Positions 1-13,900 of a DNA stretch of 64,000 nt are shown here, in pieces. Made by a program: the position numbers and the translations under genes. Where the stretch lies: assembly GCF_036370855.1 (NCBI RefSeq), contig NC_088099.1, forward strand, positions 71,961,218 to 72,025,217, given 5' to 3'. This stretch comes from Dromaius novaehollandiae (Eukaryota; Chordata; Aves; Casuariiformes; Dromaiidae). A model generated the notes under the pieces. That model saw only the letters and a program-made list of their open reading frames with translations, was not told the origin of the DNA and made no database searches. Position 1 is the first letter of the stretch; each line of letters opens with the position of its first letter.

Positions 1-929
1 TCTTGCCCTCTTTTCTCACATCTGATACATACACATGATTTCTTGTCTCACTGCATTCATGCCCATCCGTCACAGTGGCATTATGCCCAGCATTCACAAG
101 TTGGTCAGACTTGTTCAGATGGTGATAATTCTAGGGCAACAGTCTCCCAGATGCTGGGGTTCCTCCCCGTGGAAGACACGCTGAAGAATCAATACTGCAT
201 GGCTCATTACAACTGGTTGCAGTCATTCTGTGGCATCAGCTTCAGTATGCCACAGACCACTTAAAGAGAGGAGAAAAGGAGAAATAGACTTCTTCGGCAC
301 TGTGGCACCACAAGAAAAGTTTCTTTCCTTGGAGAAGAGATCCTGTGATCCTCACGAAGAAAAGCATGTTTGCAGACCAGGTATGGGACCTTGTACATGA
401 TCCACACATACATGATCCACAATTACCTAAAACACTTCAGCATTACAGATCACCATAGGCCTCCAACACAAGGCCCACTGCAATCTTTACAGGGTGTGAT
501 GTTTGCAGCTGAAAAACATTTCTAACTCATCAGCAACAGCACATTTCATTTAAGCAAACAATAATCATAGCTTTGCTTATGTGAGTGATGACTGAGGTGA
601 ATCCTCAGCTGAAAGAGATGAACTCCACCATAGAAGATGAGTGGATTTATAGATTATTTACACTAGTTAAGGTTAGATCCTTTCGTGTAAGATGAATAAA
701 AAATGTTGGGACAATTCCACAGGTTTCTTCAGCAAAACTTAGTGCCAGCTTGAATTTTGAGGCCATTTCAAAAAGAATGATTTTTATTGCATTGAACACT
801 GAGTTAAAAGCACAATGAAAACAGTAACCCTCTTATTATTTTTATTGTATTCAATTTCCTTGGCAGTATCTTTCTAGTTTCTATATTCAGGTCACTGCAG
901 ACATCTGTAAAAACAACACAGGACTGCAC
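1..929. other. Unannotated AT-rich DNA
   Basis: I see no gene, RNA gene or named repeat here. One short frame of 73 codons at 43-264 has no recognisable domain and is not supported as a gene. Confidence 0.5.
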
Positions 930-1062
930 TGATTTATAGAATCGTAGATTTAGGGGAAAAAGGAACTATTACAACTACCTAGCCTGACTTCTTGTATAAC
1001 ACAGGACTAACTGATTCCTGTTTCAAGACACTGCTTGATGCTTTGCTTGGAGTAGCTCCTGC
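930..1062 (-). mobile_element. Ancient CR1-type LINE, 3' end fragment
   Basis: Read on the plus strand, the stretch follows the reverse complement of the 3' region of old amniote CR1 elements: an ATAGAATCGTAGATTTAGGG-like start, then a block reading CTGACTTCTTGTATAACACA, then GATTCCTGTTT. These landmarks come in the order expected from turtle and crocodilian CR1 copies, as I recall them. It is only about 130 bp and heavily mutated, so the family cannot be named. The element's own sense strand is the minus strand. It carries no coding remnant. A profile search against an amniote CR1 library would settle the call. Confidence 0.65.
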
Positions 1063-4000
1063 CCTTTCAGTTTATAAAAACTAATGGGTCTAATTTTCTT
1101 TCAAATTTCCATAGCAGGGTTACGTATTAATGCATGAAAAAGGGGAAAAGAAACTTTTGAGAGCTCCTACATGTTAAAAGAATATAGGAATGTTGTAGGA
1201 ATGTACAACTTCTTAAAATTACATAAATGAAAATGATGCTGTGTCCATACCAAAGCACAGGACTTATGGGGGCTGTATATAGGACCCATGTTTACTCTTG
1301 CAAGAGCAGATGTAATCCACATATGCAAAGGGTCCCTTGCTTTTCCTATGCTGTACCTATCTTCGTGTCATATATTCTACTGTACTCCACACTGTAATCA
1401 AAAGGAAAGCAAAGGTAAACAATGCAGGTGATACAGTATTTTGTTGTGTGGTGACAAGTGCGTGAGTGAAGAAAAGGTCCCATGTGGGGTTCTTGTAGTT
1501 CTAAAAATGATGTGGCAAATCACAGCCACAATCATGGATCACATGACACAAAACTTTCCATGAAAAAACTCATAGTACTTAAGGAAGGAGGAACATGAAC
1601 ATAAACATTTGCAGGACCCAGACATAGACCTTCCAACTCCCACATTTATGCCTAAAATCCAGGAGAATGTTATATCTGCGGAAGTGATTTAAACTTTCTG
1701 CGACTGAACTGATAGAGAAATATAATTTAAATATGGTATCAAGTAAATTACTTTGTATCTGATGCGTACCTGTACGATCTTTTTTTTAGTAATACTAAGG
1801 TGAATTATTGAGATGTTGTGATAGACCAAGTGCAGCCTGTCAAAAAAAGTACGAAGAGAGGAGAGATGTATTTATTTAATTATTTATTTATGTCTGGAAA
1901 TGTGCAAGATTGTCCTTTTTGTTTCTTTTGAGCTTAGAGTGCAATATCCTGTTCATGGCCAGTGTTTGCAAGTTAGTCAGATTTGTCCATTGCATCATAA
2001 GTAAGTTCTTTCTTTTACTAAACCATTTCTTCTGCTTCCAAAATCATTTTATCTGTAATAGTTATCATTCTTTGTTGGTGTTTCAAGTAGTTGGTGGTCA
2101 AAGTGAGAAGAGTAGGACAGCCGAAAAGAACTCATAGTAAAAGGAAAAGAGGTTAAAGACTTTAAATACTTAGTCTTGATCAAATGGCATCAACAAAGCT
2201 GGTCTGACCCAGGAGCCAAAGCAGTTCAGCCCCATTGGCCTCATAATGAAAGATTTTATGCAAATTTATCCTCTTAGACAAAATTACATTCCGTTTTAAT
2301 GCTTTGGGATCATTTTTCATTCTAGATTTACTACTACATGCTATGTGCTCCCAGAAAAAAACAAAAAAACGCCAAACCAACAGATATTTTAAGAATAGTA
2401 TTTGTATTTTGGACTGGCAGTATGCTCATGCACATCTACAACTACCTGTTTAATTGCTTTTAAACAAAAAAATGGCACATCTCTCCAAAGGATATAGGAG
2501 AAAGGGTATCAGACCATTTCCCATCAGGCAGCATACCTTTTCCTATTATGATTCATCATTTTTTATGCATTATATTTATTTTTGTTACATGTTTAAAAGA
2601 ATAGCAAAATTCATTCTGAATAGCAAAATAGTGAAGGTTTCAGCAATCATGTGGCAGAGCTGGCCAGTCATCAGGCACTTAGTACAGCACAAAATTTCTG
2701 TTTAAGGGACAGATACGACAGACAAATATATGTGTTTGTGTATGAATGGTTCTAATGAAGTGATTGGTTTAACTGTGCCTCGATGAAACTGAAAAACACA
2801 GTCTAGACCAGGACTCTGGAGACAGTTTTTTCTTAGGAGGATTCCTGAATTAACTCAAACCTTTGAAAGACATTGCTTTTTTTACGTTGGAGTTCCTGGA
2901 ACTTTTGAAAGATCTAGATAATGCTGACCCCTCGGGGCAGGGGAGGATGGGAGGAGAGAACAATCATCATTAAGGATCAGCATTAGTTCCCATCTCGTCT
3001 ATTGTTTCAGGATTTGCAAAATCAAGCAGGCATTTCTTGAGGTCTTTCTACACAGTCCTAACAAGTAATGTTAAGATTTTTTTTTTAATTTAAATTTGAA
3101 ATAGTTTACTTTCCATATGATTTCATCCCAAAATATTGCTACTATGGTCAGAATTTTAAGTGTGGAGAGATAAATGAGAGTAAGTGGGAGTCTGTTGTAA
3201 CTTTACTTATGCTGCTGTGTTGGAGATGGTGCATCTCACATCAGCTATACCAAACCTTGGTTTATGAGATGATTAAGAGGTTTGCTTCCTCTCCATTTTA
3301 ATCCTGAGAGAACAAAATTGATCCCTAATGAAAATTGTCACCTTCCTATTTCTAGAATACATTAACTTTCTACAACACTACAATGGCAAGGCTACTCATT
3401 TTGCCCGACTGCTGTTAAAAAGTCCATTCATTTGTGCTAACATAAGCCTTTATTATATTTTTCTCCTCATCTGTTCTTCAGTTAATAAAACCATGGGTGG
3501 TAATCCACACTGTTTGTGTCCCATTTCTGTGTACAATATGTGTGTAACTGCAGTGGAGCAGGGAATAGTCAATGGACATTAACTATGTTAAACAAGAAGC
3601 ATTGTACCCTCAAGCATGAACCACAGATTCTCACAGAAATTCTCTAAATCAAGTGTTGAGTAGATTTTTGTCTTCCTGGCTATTTTGTTATCTCTGTTGT
3701 AAGACTCTTGGGTTTTTGGCGGTTCTGAACAGATATTGTGATAGACACCATGGTAAACAGCTCTCTTATTGTATTTTGTACTAGGATATTGAACATTTTC
3801 CTGAGCAAAGTGCAATGTGATGCCAAGTATTTCCATCCCCTGCAGCTTCTTACAAAAGGAACCAGTCCACAGCTTGCTAATAGAGATGGAGGAGCTCTTC
3901 CTTGTAAGCTTTCAAAATAATCCATTTTAAAAGACTGTTTCAGCATAATAAATGCTTGGTGACTTGAAATCCCAGTGGGTTTTGAGGAAACAAATACTGT

Positions 4001-4344
4001 ACTGTACATGCCGAATCTGTATAATTTGAGCCTTGCACTTGAAGTACTGTAGATGTGTCCTTGCACAGATAATAACAGTCTTTTCAGGCACAAAAGAATT
4101 AATTTCTAGTTACAAATAGGAAACTATAATTAGCTGTGGTATGATATTTCTTTGTATGTAGCATGCTTTCCACCTTTGTTATAACTGAATCTATCAAACT
4201 TAACCATTCTATACATGTAGATGCATGGCCTGTTTAGTAAGAAAAAAAATCATAAGTTGAAGAAACACTGTGTTTATATCAAGCTTATGCTGTTTAAGAA
4301 TTGAAACTGTGGTTGAAATTTAATGGCTGTGTGTACGGCTCTTT
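1063..4344. other. Unannotated AT-rich DNA
   Basis: I see no exon or named mobile element. The open frames (for example 137 codons on the minus strand at 3,680-4,093) overlap frames on the opposite strand, have no recognisable domain and look like chance. Short A- and T-runs occur, for example a T-run near 3,078. Confidence 0.45.
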
Positions 4345-4377
<33 letters not shown>

Positions 4378-4390
4378 GTCTCTCTCTCTT
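4345..4390. repeat. (CT)n microsatellite
   Basis: A run of CT dinucleotides interrupted twice by GT, ending in a T-run. It is a homopyrimidine tract on the plus strand, with no gene attached. Confidence 0.95.
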
Positions 4391-7358
4391 TTTGTTAGGT
4401 TAATTCAGCTTCAATAACAAGCCTTTTCTATCCTACTGCCAAATACCTCCAAATGTACAGCAAGGAAAACTGGCATTTAAAATTAAGGGAAACAGTGAAC
4501 CAAAACAAGAACACAATAAAAGAAAGAGCAGGGTGATACATGTAAATGATGTACTCACTGGGAGCTAACAGTGGTAGCTTGCAGTGAAGGGATTTAGCTC
4601 TCTGTTAATTCAGCTGATAGGGAGACAGGCATATTTGAGAAGAGGCTTGGCCAGGTTTCTTTAGCCCACAAAAGCTTTAGTGATTACATCATCGAGGAGC
4701 TTTGGGATTTTTTAAAAACTTGTTATTGTAGTTAGTCTGGTAAAAACAGAAATCTTTAACTTTAATATGATGGAGGTACTCTACCTCCACTGGAATTCGT
4801 CTTTTAATAACAATCATCTAGCAGCTGCAATCACTTGAACATTTTAATTTTAATAGAATAATGATTAGAGCTATCTTTCTCTCTGTAATTCTGTTACTAG
4901 TGGTCTTATACAGTTCCTTTAGAAGCCTGGCAGCACAGATTTAGGGGAACAAAGTCTGACCAATGGGGTTGTATTTATTGGACTGCTTACTGTACGTGAG
5001 GTTCTTCTGCATAGTAACTGCTTATGGTACCCTACTGGAGAGGGATTAAGATGTTTTATATTCTGTGTGTGCATTGGAGAGGATGTGTTTTACCTAATCT
5101 TGTTTAGCCACCATGCAGACAGCTTTGAGGATTTTTTTTTATCCCAGTATCCTTTAAAACCTGCAGATCTTTGGAAAGGGAAGGTATTTCCATTTCTTTC
5201 GTTTGCTTTTCAAAACAGAGCTTGGCCTTTATCTTGAGAAGCAAATAAAAAATACTAAGCATGGCATTCCTGCCTACAGGCTTGGTATTTGTTAAATATG
5301 TTGGGCAATTAAATGTAGGTGGGAAAGATTGAGCTGCTCTCAGAAATTTGTGTTTACTTTTTGTATGAAAGCAAAATATGTCCTCAAGCTGTTTGATGCT
5401 AATTGGATAAAATATATGTCTACAGATCCAGTGTCCTCCAAAGTACACCAGATGTTCATTGCTTTGTCTTTAAAGTGCCACATTTGGCTTCTTTTTTTGA
5501 AAGCAACGTCTAATGTTTAAGGACTGAATGTCTCTTTTTTTAGTGGGTAATGTGTACTTGCAAAGGGAGGAAGGGGGAAGAGGAAGAAAGCAAAATGATC
5601 ACCTCAAGTGATGGAATTACTTTTGAAAGTGGAAATCTGTTGCCAAAGCCTGAGATCTTTTAAAAATCTTCAAATGCACCACCACTACTTCAGCAAAAAA
5701 AAAAAAAAAAAAAAAAAAAGAATTTCAGGCATGTCAAACAGGTCTGCAGGGCTTGGAAGATATCAGACTAGTAGGCTCAAGAACTTGAAAGTTTGGAAGG
5801 ACGCTAGAGGGCTACAGAAGCAATAGGAGAGACAATATGATCATCAGAAAGCAGAAAGGTAACTTTCTGTATCTCCCTAGCTTGTTTTTTATCTCTTCTT
5901 CTATGTTGCGACTACCACAGCAACATTTTTATTGCTCTCACATCACTTTCTCACATTTTTAATCCTTCCTTAGGACCTAGTTCTGCACATTTGCCAACCT
6001 TACAGCCTTCACTAAAGCAGCCGCCACTCTTCGTCTGGGAAACATGCAGCTATACGCACATGAATACCGATGACTTCATATGTTCCAAGTGAAAATAACA
6101 AATTGTTATCTAGAGTGTGTTAAGGCTGCAGGCAAATGACTGGGCTCTAGGAAAATGACTCGGCCACAGACTATTCCCTGGCCTGGCCTATTCCGGGCCT
6201 GACATGATGTGACAAATTATTGAGTGTGACAGAACACAGCATTAGAAGATAACAGAAGTTACAGATGGCATTGTAAGCAATGCCTGGATTTTCTAGGTGA
6301 ATAGTTGGATTTAACCAGCGATTAATAGGGACTTAGGTGAGAAATGGCCAAACTTCACAGATGACTGAAGGGGATTATTGGGACTTCCTGGCGAGCAGTC
6401 TTGCAAGGCCAACAGTGCCTTGGTGACTACATCAGTAGTACCACATAAAGCCAAGATTACCTAGGTAATGGTATCAGAAATACTGAATTTGGGTATGGAT
6501 GTAGCAAAACGTGGATCAATGGGGGAGAAGTAATTAGGGATGGGCTGCTTGTTTGGAAGAAGACTGGGGCACACAAAGGGAGGGAGACGGGAAGTGAATT
6601 GGAAGGCTGAGAAACAGGAAAAAGAATAATAAGAATTATAAGGTATAATAAGAATAAAAGAATAATATCCCAAGAATAATATAATTTTAATTGATTCCCA
6701 TTCAAAGTGTCTTATCAGCAAATGATACACTCTCTGGGGAACGTTTATATACTGGCAGTACTAAAATAGAAGATACCCACAACTTGTTATCAAAGGATAC
6801 TTTAACTTTTAGCTTAATCCCAAATTAAAGCTGCAAAAGGGAGTCAAAGAGAAAGTCTTTACTCCATGTGCCTTTTGCTGAAGTTTAGTTTCTCATGGAT
6901 TTTCTTTCTAGCCCATCAGATGCATAATGGCAGTTCCACTGCTACTTTTGTTCAAGAAAGGTTTATTTCATCTGAGAGAGTACATACAGTTCAAATAAAT
7001 TAGACTAGATTAAACCCAGCCATCACAGAAATACCTTTGATTTAACTGCTAGCTTATTTCAAGAAAATTCTCTTACCATAAGATCTTTCACCTCTACCTT
7101 CTATCTAAACATGGCAAAATATAAACTTTAGAAATAGATCAATTCAAGGGCCAAAAGTCTGTTTAACAAGAAATTAACACAGCACATTAGTAGAACACTG
7201 AACAACCTGCTAAATGGAAGAACAACATGAGTGAAGGGAGCAGAAGGAAAGCCCTAATCGTCCGAGAAGAAAGATTAACAAGGTAGTGGGGTAAGAGGAC
7301 TACAGTCAAGAAGTTCTTTAGGTCCATAAAGGAGGACATAGAAATAATGAAAGAGGAA
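4391..7358. other. Unannotated AT-rich DNA
   Basis: No supported gene. It contains the A-run listed separately at 5,695. A slightly GC-richer patch at about 6,120-6,460 has no recognisable identity. Confidence 0.45.
5695..5719. repeat. (A)25 homopolymer
   Basis: Twenty-five consecutive A. No AATAAA lies within 30 bases upstream and I recognise no transcript sequence before it, so I treat it as a simple repeat rather than the tail of a retrocopy. Confidence 0.9.
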
Positions 7359-7925
7359 TTTAGGGCTGGAAAAGAATCCTTAGATCAGCAGATTTGGTCC
7401 CATGACTTCACAGTCTGTCATGTCATAAATTCTCTTTCATAATGGGATTGAGCTCCGTATTAAAAATTGTTATACTTTGTTGTTCCTCATGACTATTACT
7501 CCTACCATTCCAGAATCTTATCAACTCAGATGGGTTGATGGATTGTTGTTCCTTTCCTCAAATTATTCTGAAGTCTTTGCTTTCTTCTTAGGTATATTAA
7601 TAGAGAGCAAGCATATCCCTTGTTAGATTTTGTTTTGCTAGGTTAAGAAACCAAGCTCTCATAGCAGCCTCATAGCACAACACCTGCCTCACCATTTGCG
7701 TCTCCTCATTTTAATTCCTCTTCCTTTGGGTGACCCAAACAAGATTAATCCTCAACTCTTCCAGCTTAATTTACAATGTTTTAAGGCCTGCTTCAAATCC
7801 TTTAGCAAAATCTAAATAGAATTAATCTATGGCATCTTCTTTGTCAATAAAATCACAGAGGGATATGTAATCAGTCTGTCACAATCGATATATTTATAAC
7901 CCCACGTGGCATTTTAACTCATTTG
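7359..7925 (-). mobile_element. Degenerate ancient CR1-like LINE
   Basis: The plus strand starts with AATTTAGGGCTGGAAAAGA, the reverse complement of an old CR1 3' end. Landmarks of the reversed ORF2 follow in the expected order: a TATTAAAAATTGTTA block; a GTTAGATTTTGTTTTGCTAG / CCAAGCTCTC block near 7,625-7,660 (in intact elements this encodes the end of the reverse transcriptase); and at about 7,800-7,900 an AAAATCTAAATAGAATTAAT / TTTGTCAATAAAATCACAGA block that corresponds to the region coding the finger/palm part. Order and strand fit, but identity is low and frames are broken throughout. The two halves could be separate insertions of different CR1 families. Confidence 0.55.
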
Positions 7926-10900
7926 TTATTACATTTTATTTTCTATTTCTTTCATGTCTTTAATTATTCTTTCCTTCAAATAGCCTTTCATACTATTGAG
8001 GTAGACCAGCATGCTTAGATATTTTACTGTGCTGTGACCACCTTACAAAACTGGTTTTAACCATAGCATCCATCCTTGATTTTTCAATGACTTTTTGAAG
8101 AAGACATCTACGAGCTATTGTGGCAGGAGCAACATAACCATTATTTCTTCTATTCTGGGGATGGGAGTGGGGGAGGGAGGGAAGTCTTCCAGGATGATGC
8201 AGGCGGTTTGGGCAGTGCACCTATGATTCCTAGAGACGAACAGGGAAGTAAGATACATGCAAATTGTAGCACAGTTCGCATGAACTCACAACGGAAGTCC
8301 CAAGTGTATTCTGAGCAGAACTATTATAATGTAGACTACTTCAGTAAAGATATTAAGGCAGAGATGTAGCCAGTCTGCAAATTGTGGGTCATCTGGCAGT
8401 GATGGCAAAACCAGGACTTCTCTCCATTAATAAGAAGATGAGTCCAAGTAGTAATAACAGAGGTATGCTATTTCCCAGCTCTTAAGAAAAAAAAAAATAT
8501 TTAAACGCCCACTTTCCTTTTTAACTAAAACGATAAGGATCTCTTCTGAGGAGAGCAAACCAGCCTTAGAAGTACATCATGATAATTACAACAAAGGATG
8601 ACAGACAAAATAGTGTAGAAATTCAAAGGTCACCAAAAAGACAATGACAAAGTATGAAAAAGATCTGAATGATATCTGCTGTATGATATTGTGCACAAAT
8701 TTTTCTCAAAAGACAGCATTATTAGCAAAAGACAATAAAAGCAGAGGAATTTGAACCTAACATGCCAGAAGGAAAAAGATGATTCAAAGAAAGTTTTTGT
8801 AATAGCTATTCTATGTTGCTGCTCAGCACCTCTTTTTCCCTAATATTCAGAAATAGGCTGTATGCAAGTTCTTTGTCATCTGAACAGGGCAAGTTAGGTA
8901 GGACCTAATAACTGTAAGAATGAATTAACACAAAAATTCTCACTGATTTGCCCATTATTTCTGTACGCCCCATATGCATTTAAACTGCTCTTTGTTTTTG
9001 AAGGACAGAAAACCAGTGAGTTGAAATGTCCAGGAGAGAGAAATATGAAGTGCTAAAGACAAGGAAAAAATACTGATCATATTGATAACATGCAATGTTC
9101 TGAGAAGCCTTCTTTCAACATCTGTATCTCAAGGACAGAACAGTCTTCAGTGACTCCTACACACAGGTTAGGAGATTGTACCTAAGCTGGCCTTGTGCAG
9201 GCCATAAGGTGTTGATGCCAAAGAGCTCAACTATTAAGGAAAAAGAAAATACATGGGATATTGCCTTGCAGACAGAAAGCAAATGCAGGTAGGTTCTAAC
9301 AAAACATAAAGGGTGTTGAGGTCCTGGTGAGAAAGAGAGAATCTGCCTTTCTAATTGTATCTTTTTGAAAATTAATTGCTCAGGGACATTTTTATCTCTG
9401 CTCCTATTGCAGCATGTGCTATCCCAATGGAGGAAGAAAAGAGGCAGAAGCAACATGCCCATCTTCCTTACCCACTTGTAGAGAAGAATGGGTAAAGATA
9501 AGGGAATCTGTTGTACCACCATAAAGATAGATCCACAATGTTCTTCAGTACGTCAAGGCTCTGAAGCTCCACAGGTCAGCTTAGAAGAACCAAAACAGCC
9601 ATGTTGTAAGGAGCCATGTTATTAAATTCATACATATATATTGAAAGGGAAAATCTTCTTTCTTCCTGTAGGAAAGTCCATCTCAGGATGGGCAAAGATT
9701 TTTGACCAGTGGGACAGCAAAGGAGTTTAAAATAGTTAGTTACAAGGAGCATGAGATTTAGAGAATATTTAGAAGGGAGTTAAGATAGAACATACCTCCA
9801 AGGCCATTAACTGAGAGAGAAGTAGAACGTAAGGAGGAAGAAATGAATCTCTTTGAATAATGGTAAACTGATCAGGGAAATAGGAACACTTACACCAAAA
9901 AAAAAAAAAAAAAAAAAAAAAGGAGGACACTTTGGCTACCCAAGAACAAATCATTTGGATGACATATCTGGCATTGATGGAAACAGAGATTTATCTAGCA
10001 TAAATTATCATTGATTCCTCTGAAGTCACTGGAGATAATATGCACATTTAAACCAACTCATGCTCTTTCCCTTCAGTCACAAGCGTGTAAGGAACTAGGC
10101 ACTAGGAAAGGAAATGTTCTGCTGCACACTTTTCTGGATAAGTGAGTCTGTCTATCTATCATCTTTCACTATCACGTGCATCATCACATTCATCAGAAAA
10201 AAAAGTATTATACAATTATGGTAATAAAAATAACAACATCATTTGTTCCAGGTAAAATATAATTATGAAAGATGTTAGTCTTGCATAGACCGCTCTGGGA
10301 TCCCTGAGTGAATTTCAGTCAAAATGTTTGCAGTACCATAAAGAGCACAATAATGTTATTAGACCTGCCATAAGTCCTTTCCAAAACAGCTGTCCATTAT
10401 CCAGTGAAACTAATTTAATCTTTCAGCTACTCACCCCATTTAAGAAAAAGGTAGGATGTGCCCCAGGAACTTGAGCTATCAACTGCAGTTTGGTGGTCTG
10501 AACTACTTCTTAAAGATGGTGAAATCAAGGTCTGGTTCCACTGGGAGAGGGAAAAGCAAAAAAGAAATAGCAATTTGGGTGACTCTCTTTGGTCAGCAGG
10601 AAGAATGACATTATCATATATCCCTATCATAACCCTGTAAGTCCAATTCAACAGCCAAGGGTTAGCTCACATCATACATCACACAGGACAATGTTCAGTA
10701 CATATTTGTCAGACAGAGAATGACTCTAGCAGGGAAGCACAATTAAGAGTTCGAATCTATCTTAAAACCTAGCAAAGGATTATTTTCAGATTGTTACCTA
10801 AATCAGTAACAGGGAGCTTATGAACAGTTTATCAGGAAAATAGTGAAGCAGTTGGGATGCAATGGATCACACATATCCTGCTTCTTCAGTCAGTGTTATG

Positions 10901-13900
10901 TGGACCTTCACAAAGGAGATTCACAAAGAAATTCAGATGAGATCAAGTATATCTTTAGGACAAGGGCTCCTAAGTAATGTATCAGAAGGAAGGCTATTAC
11001 AAGCTATATCATAACGATTTACTAATTTGCTGGCGCTTCTTTCCAAACTAATCATCTATTTTTTCAGCTTTTATTTTCTTGAGTACTAATTATGTATAAT
11101 ACTTTTTGTATATGTTCATTGACCTACACTGAAAAAAGTTAACATGTAACCAGCATATTTCTGGGAAAACCTGAGCCTTATATATTTGCAAGGTACATAT
11201 AGCTTGAGTATGACTCAAATATAGATAACTCAAAAATAATTTATGTTTCTGAATTTTTTTTTTAATTTGCTTTCTACCCTGTCACTTATTTCTCAGGAGC
11301 ACATATTTTGCAGACTATTTTGACCTTTTCATTCCATTGCAAAGTTTAAATCAAAAACCAACATTTAGGTACATATCTAGCACTAGAAATCAAGAATTCA
11401 TACATGCCAAACACCATTTCACAGCCATAAAACCTAAAAGGAATTTTTTTCCAAAAATAAAGTTGTCTAATAGTTAGGTCCCAGTTCCATGTCATTTATC
11501 TTGTCCAAATGTATTTTACGCGTATGTACAAGAAAAAAAATGTTTTTCCATGGTTTTTGATTATGCCAGTTAACAATTTGTCTGCAGTAATTCTGAGTTT
11601 GAGGATAATGGAAAGATGCAGAGAATGAAATAGTCTCCTGGATCTGAGGAAGAATTGTGATATTAAGCTTCACTCTGTTTCCTCCTTTCAAACCAGTGGC
11701 AAAGCAGGATCAAAACATCAGCTGCAAGAAGGACCTGCAGATTTCAGGTTTCAACATAGCTTTGTTTCTGCAGTTACCCAGGCAGTAAAGTTACTGTTGC
11801 TGATTTGATGAGGTCAACAATAACAATGAATCAAGACTTTTTCTACAATGTCTCTGGTAACTGTGCCATTCAGGTCCATTTAATCCCTAGGTCAAGCAAT
11901 GTAGACTGTTTCACATCCATTCTGCTCAGTTCTTATTGTCAACCCATCAGGACAGATGGGCTATATTCACACTGTACAGGAACACTTCCTGGGACAGATC
12001 ATCCATTGCTCCTGACAGCACACGCTATTCCAGCATGCACCTCATTCCTAATTAATCCAAGTAGGTCCAAGCTTCTTGGAATAATAAATCCAGTGCTGAT
12101 CACATCCATATTATATACACATTTTGGACACCACAACAGACTGTCCATTTGTCAATATGTGAGTATCTCCAGCAAGTGAAGTATGTGTTTCATATAAAAA
12201 CAGAATCCAGGTGCAAAGCATTCTGCAGGCAGTGTGGATAGCAGTGGGACTAGGACCTGGTGCCAAAGAGATATAAAGTATCCTGGCACTGAAAGTGTCC
12301 ATGAGTAATACAAACAGGAGCCTGATATCTCTCCAGCACTTAGGCACTGCTGTTCAAGGGCTCCTTTTGACCTAGTTTGACCTGCAATTGAAGCACTTGC
12401 TATGCTATGAACAAGTGACTGCTAAGACCACTTCTGGGGACCAGAGATAAGATGAAGATAATATTTAGTGGAAAATAGTACTCCTTTGTCTAAAAGCTTA
12501 TTAAATTGCACTTTCTTTTGAAAAAACATATTGTACTGAGTGATACATGGTTAGTTAGTTCAAAAGCAGTTAATAGCCTGGCAAATGGAGGTGTATTTCC
12601 AGGTCCACCAAAAGTCCAGGGTGAATGAAGGCTCCATTTAATCCCTTGAAAAGTTTCAGCCTTTCTTGTGAAAGAAAGCCTGCGTTACGTCACAGATCAT
12701 GGAGGTAGGATAGTTGGTGAGAAGTGTGACTATCATTATGTATCCCCAAACACCTTAAAACTGCTCTTCTGTGCTGCACTTTTAAATACAGAAGCAGGCA
12801 TAATCAGTAGAAGATAGATAAAGCCCTACCTTTCAGAAAAATAGACTGAATACACACTGCTGTATATGTAAGCAATCTTTAATCCTAGTAGAATATTTTA
12901 TTGCAGAACTTATGGAGGGACATATGGTGATATGCAGCAGCCATAGCAGATCTTTCCATCCCACACTGACTAGCTTATTGACTTAGAACCCATCTAATAT
13001 GACTTTATAAGTTTCTCCTTTACAGACAGTGTCCATGCAAGTAGGTAGTCACTCGGTGGTGACAGTCCCAGAGGACATTCCTTTCAGTCCACCTCAAAAA
13101 TCAGTAATGACCTATATAGCTGATGGAGTAACTCAGTGAAACTATTTTCCTTGTCCTGAATGTGCTGTTAAACTAGCTATGTTTGTTTTGATTCTCTGAT
13201 TTCACACTTTTTTACTCAAGGTTTTGAATATTTTGTAACACTTATGAATATTATGAGCTCTGAATCCCAGGAGCTGCCTGAATTTGGAAATACCAGACAA
13301 ACAAAAACAAGCTATGGCAGAAGACAAAATAGGCATTTTTTTTGGTAAAATTTAATTAGTTAGAAAAAAAAAATAGAGAACCACTATGAAGAATTTATTT
13401 TATAGTTTTACCAGACTTGGCAGAGCATTATTAACATCTTCATCAACAGGCAGGCACTATTCCCTTTACCCTATTTTAGTTAGACACCAGCAGGTCTTAG
13501 ATGCAAATGTATGGTTAGGGTTGTATCAAAAAACTAATTTCTAGAGCCTAAGCTGCTTTGTTTTCCCTTGTGAATCATTTTGAGTTAATCTTTAACGCCT
13601 TATAACACTGAATGACAGCTGCATATTAGCAAGGCCTTTCACAGGCTTTGCGGGACTGGACCCTGTAGGATCTAGTACTCTTCAAAGGACAAATCTGTAA
13701 CACTGTTGGGTTTTGCTATCTGAAACACTGCATCATGATTTTGCAACCCACTATCAAAATGCTATAATTACATGTGAGCTTGTTATGTTGCAGTGTGAGA
13801 TATAATTATGCTGAGCTATCCCCAGCTATGTTTAGAAGCTTCTCAGCTGCCTGCAACCCCTGCTTTTAGATGATGAGGCTACTGCAGTGATACTGGATCA

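Noticed and set aside
3680..4093. 137-codon minus-strand frame
   Set aside because: No recognisable domain, overlapping frames on both strands, composition like translated non-coding DNA.
9157..9522. 121-codon minus-strand frame rich in hydrophobic residues
   Set aside because: No coherent membrane pattern, splice context or family resemblance.
10748..10760. GTTCGAATC, like the B box of a tRNA gene
   Set aside because: No A box at the right distance and no cloverleaf can be drawn.
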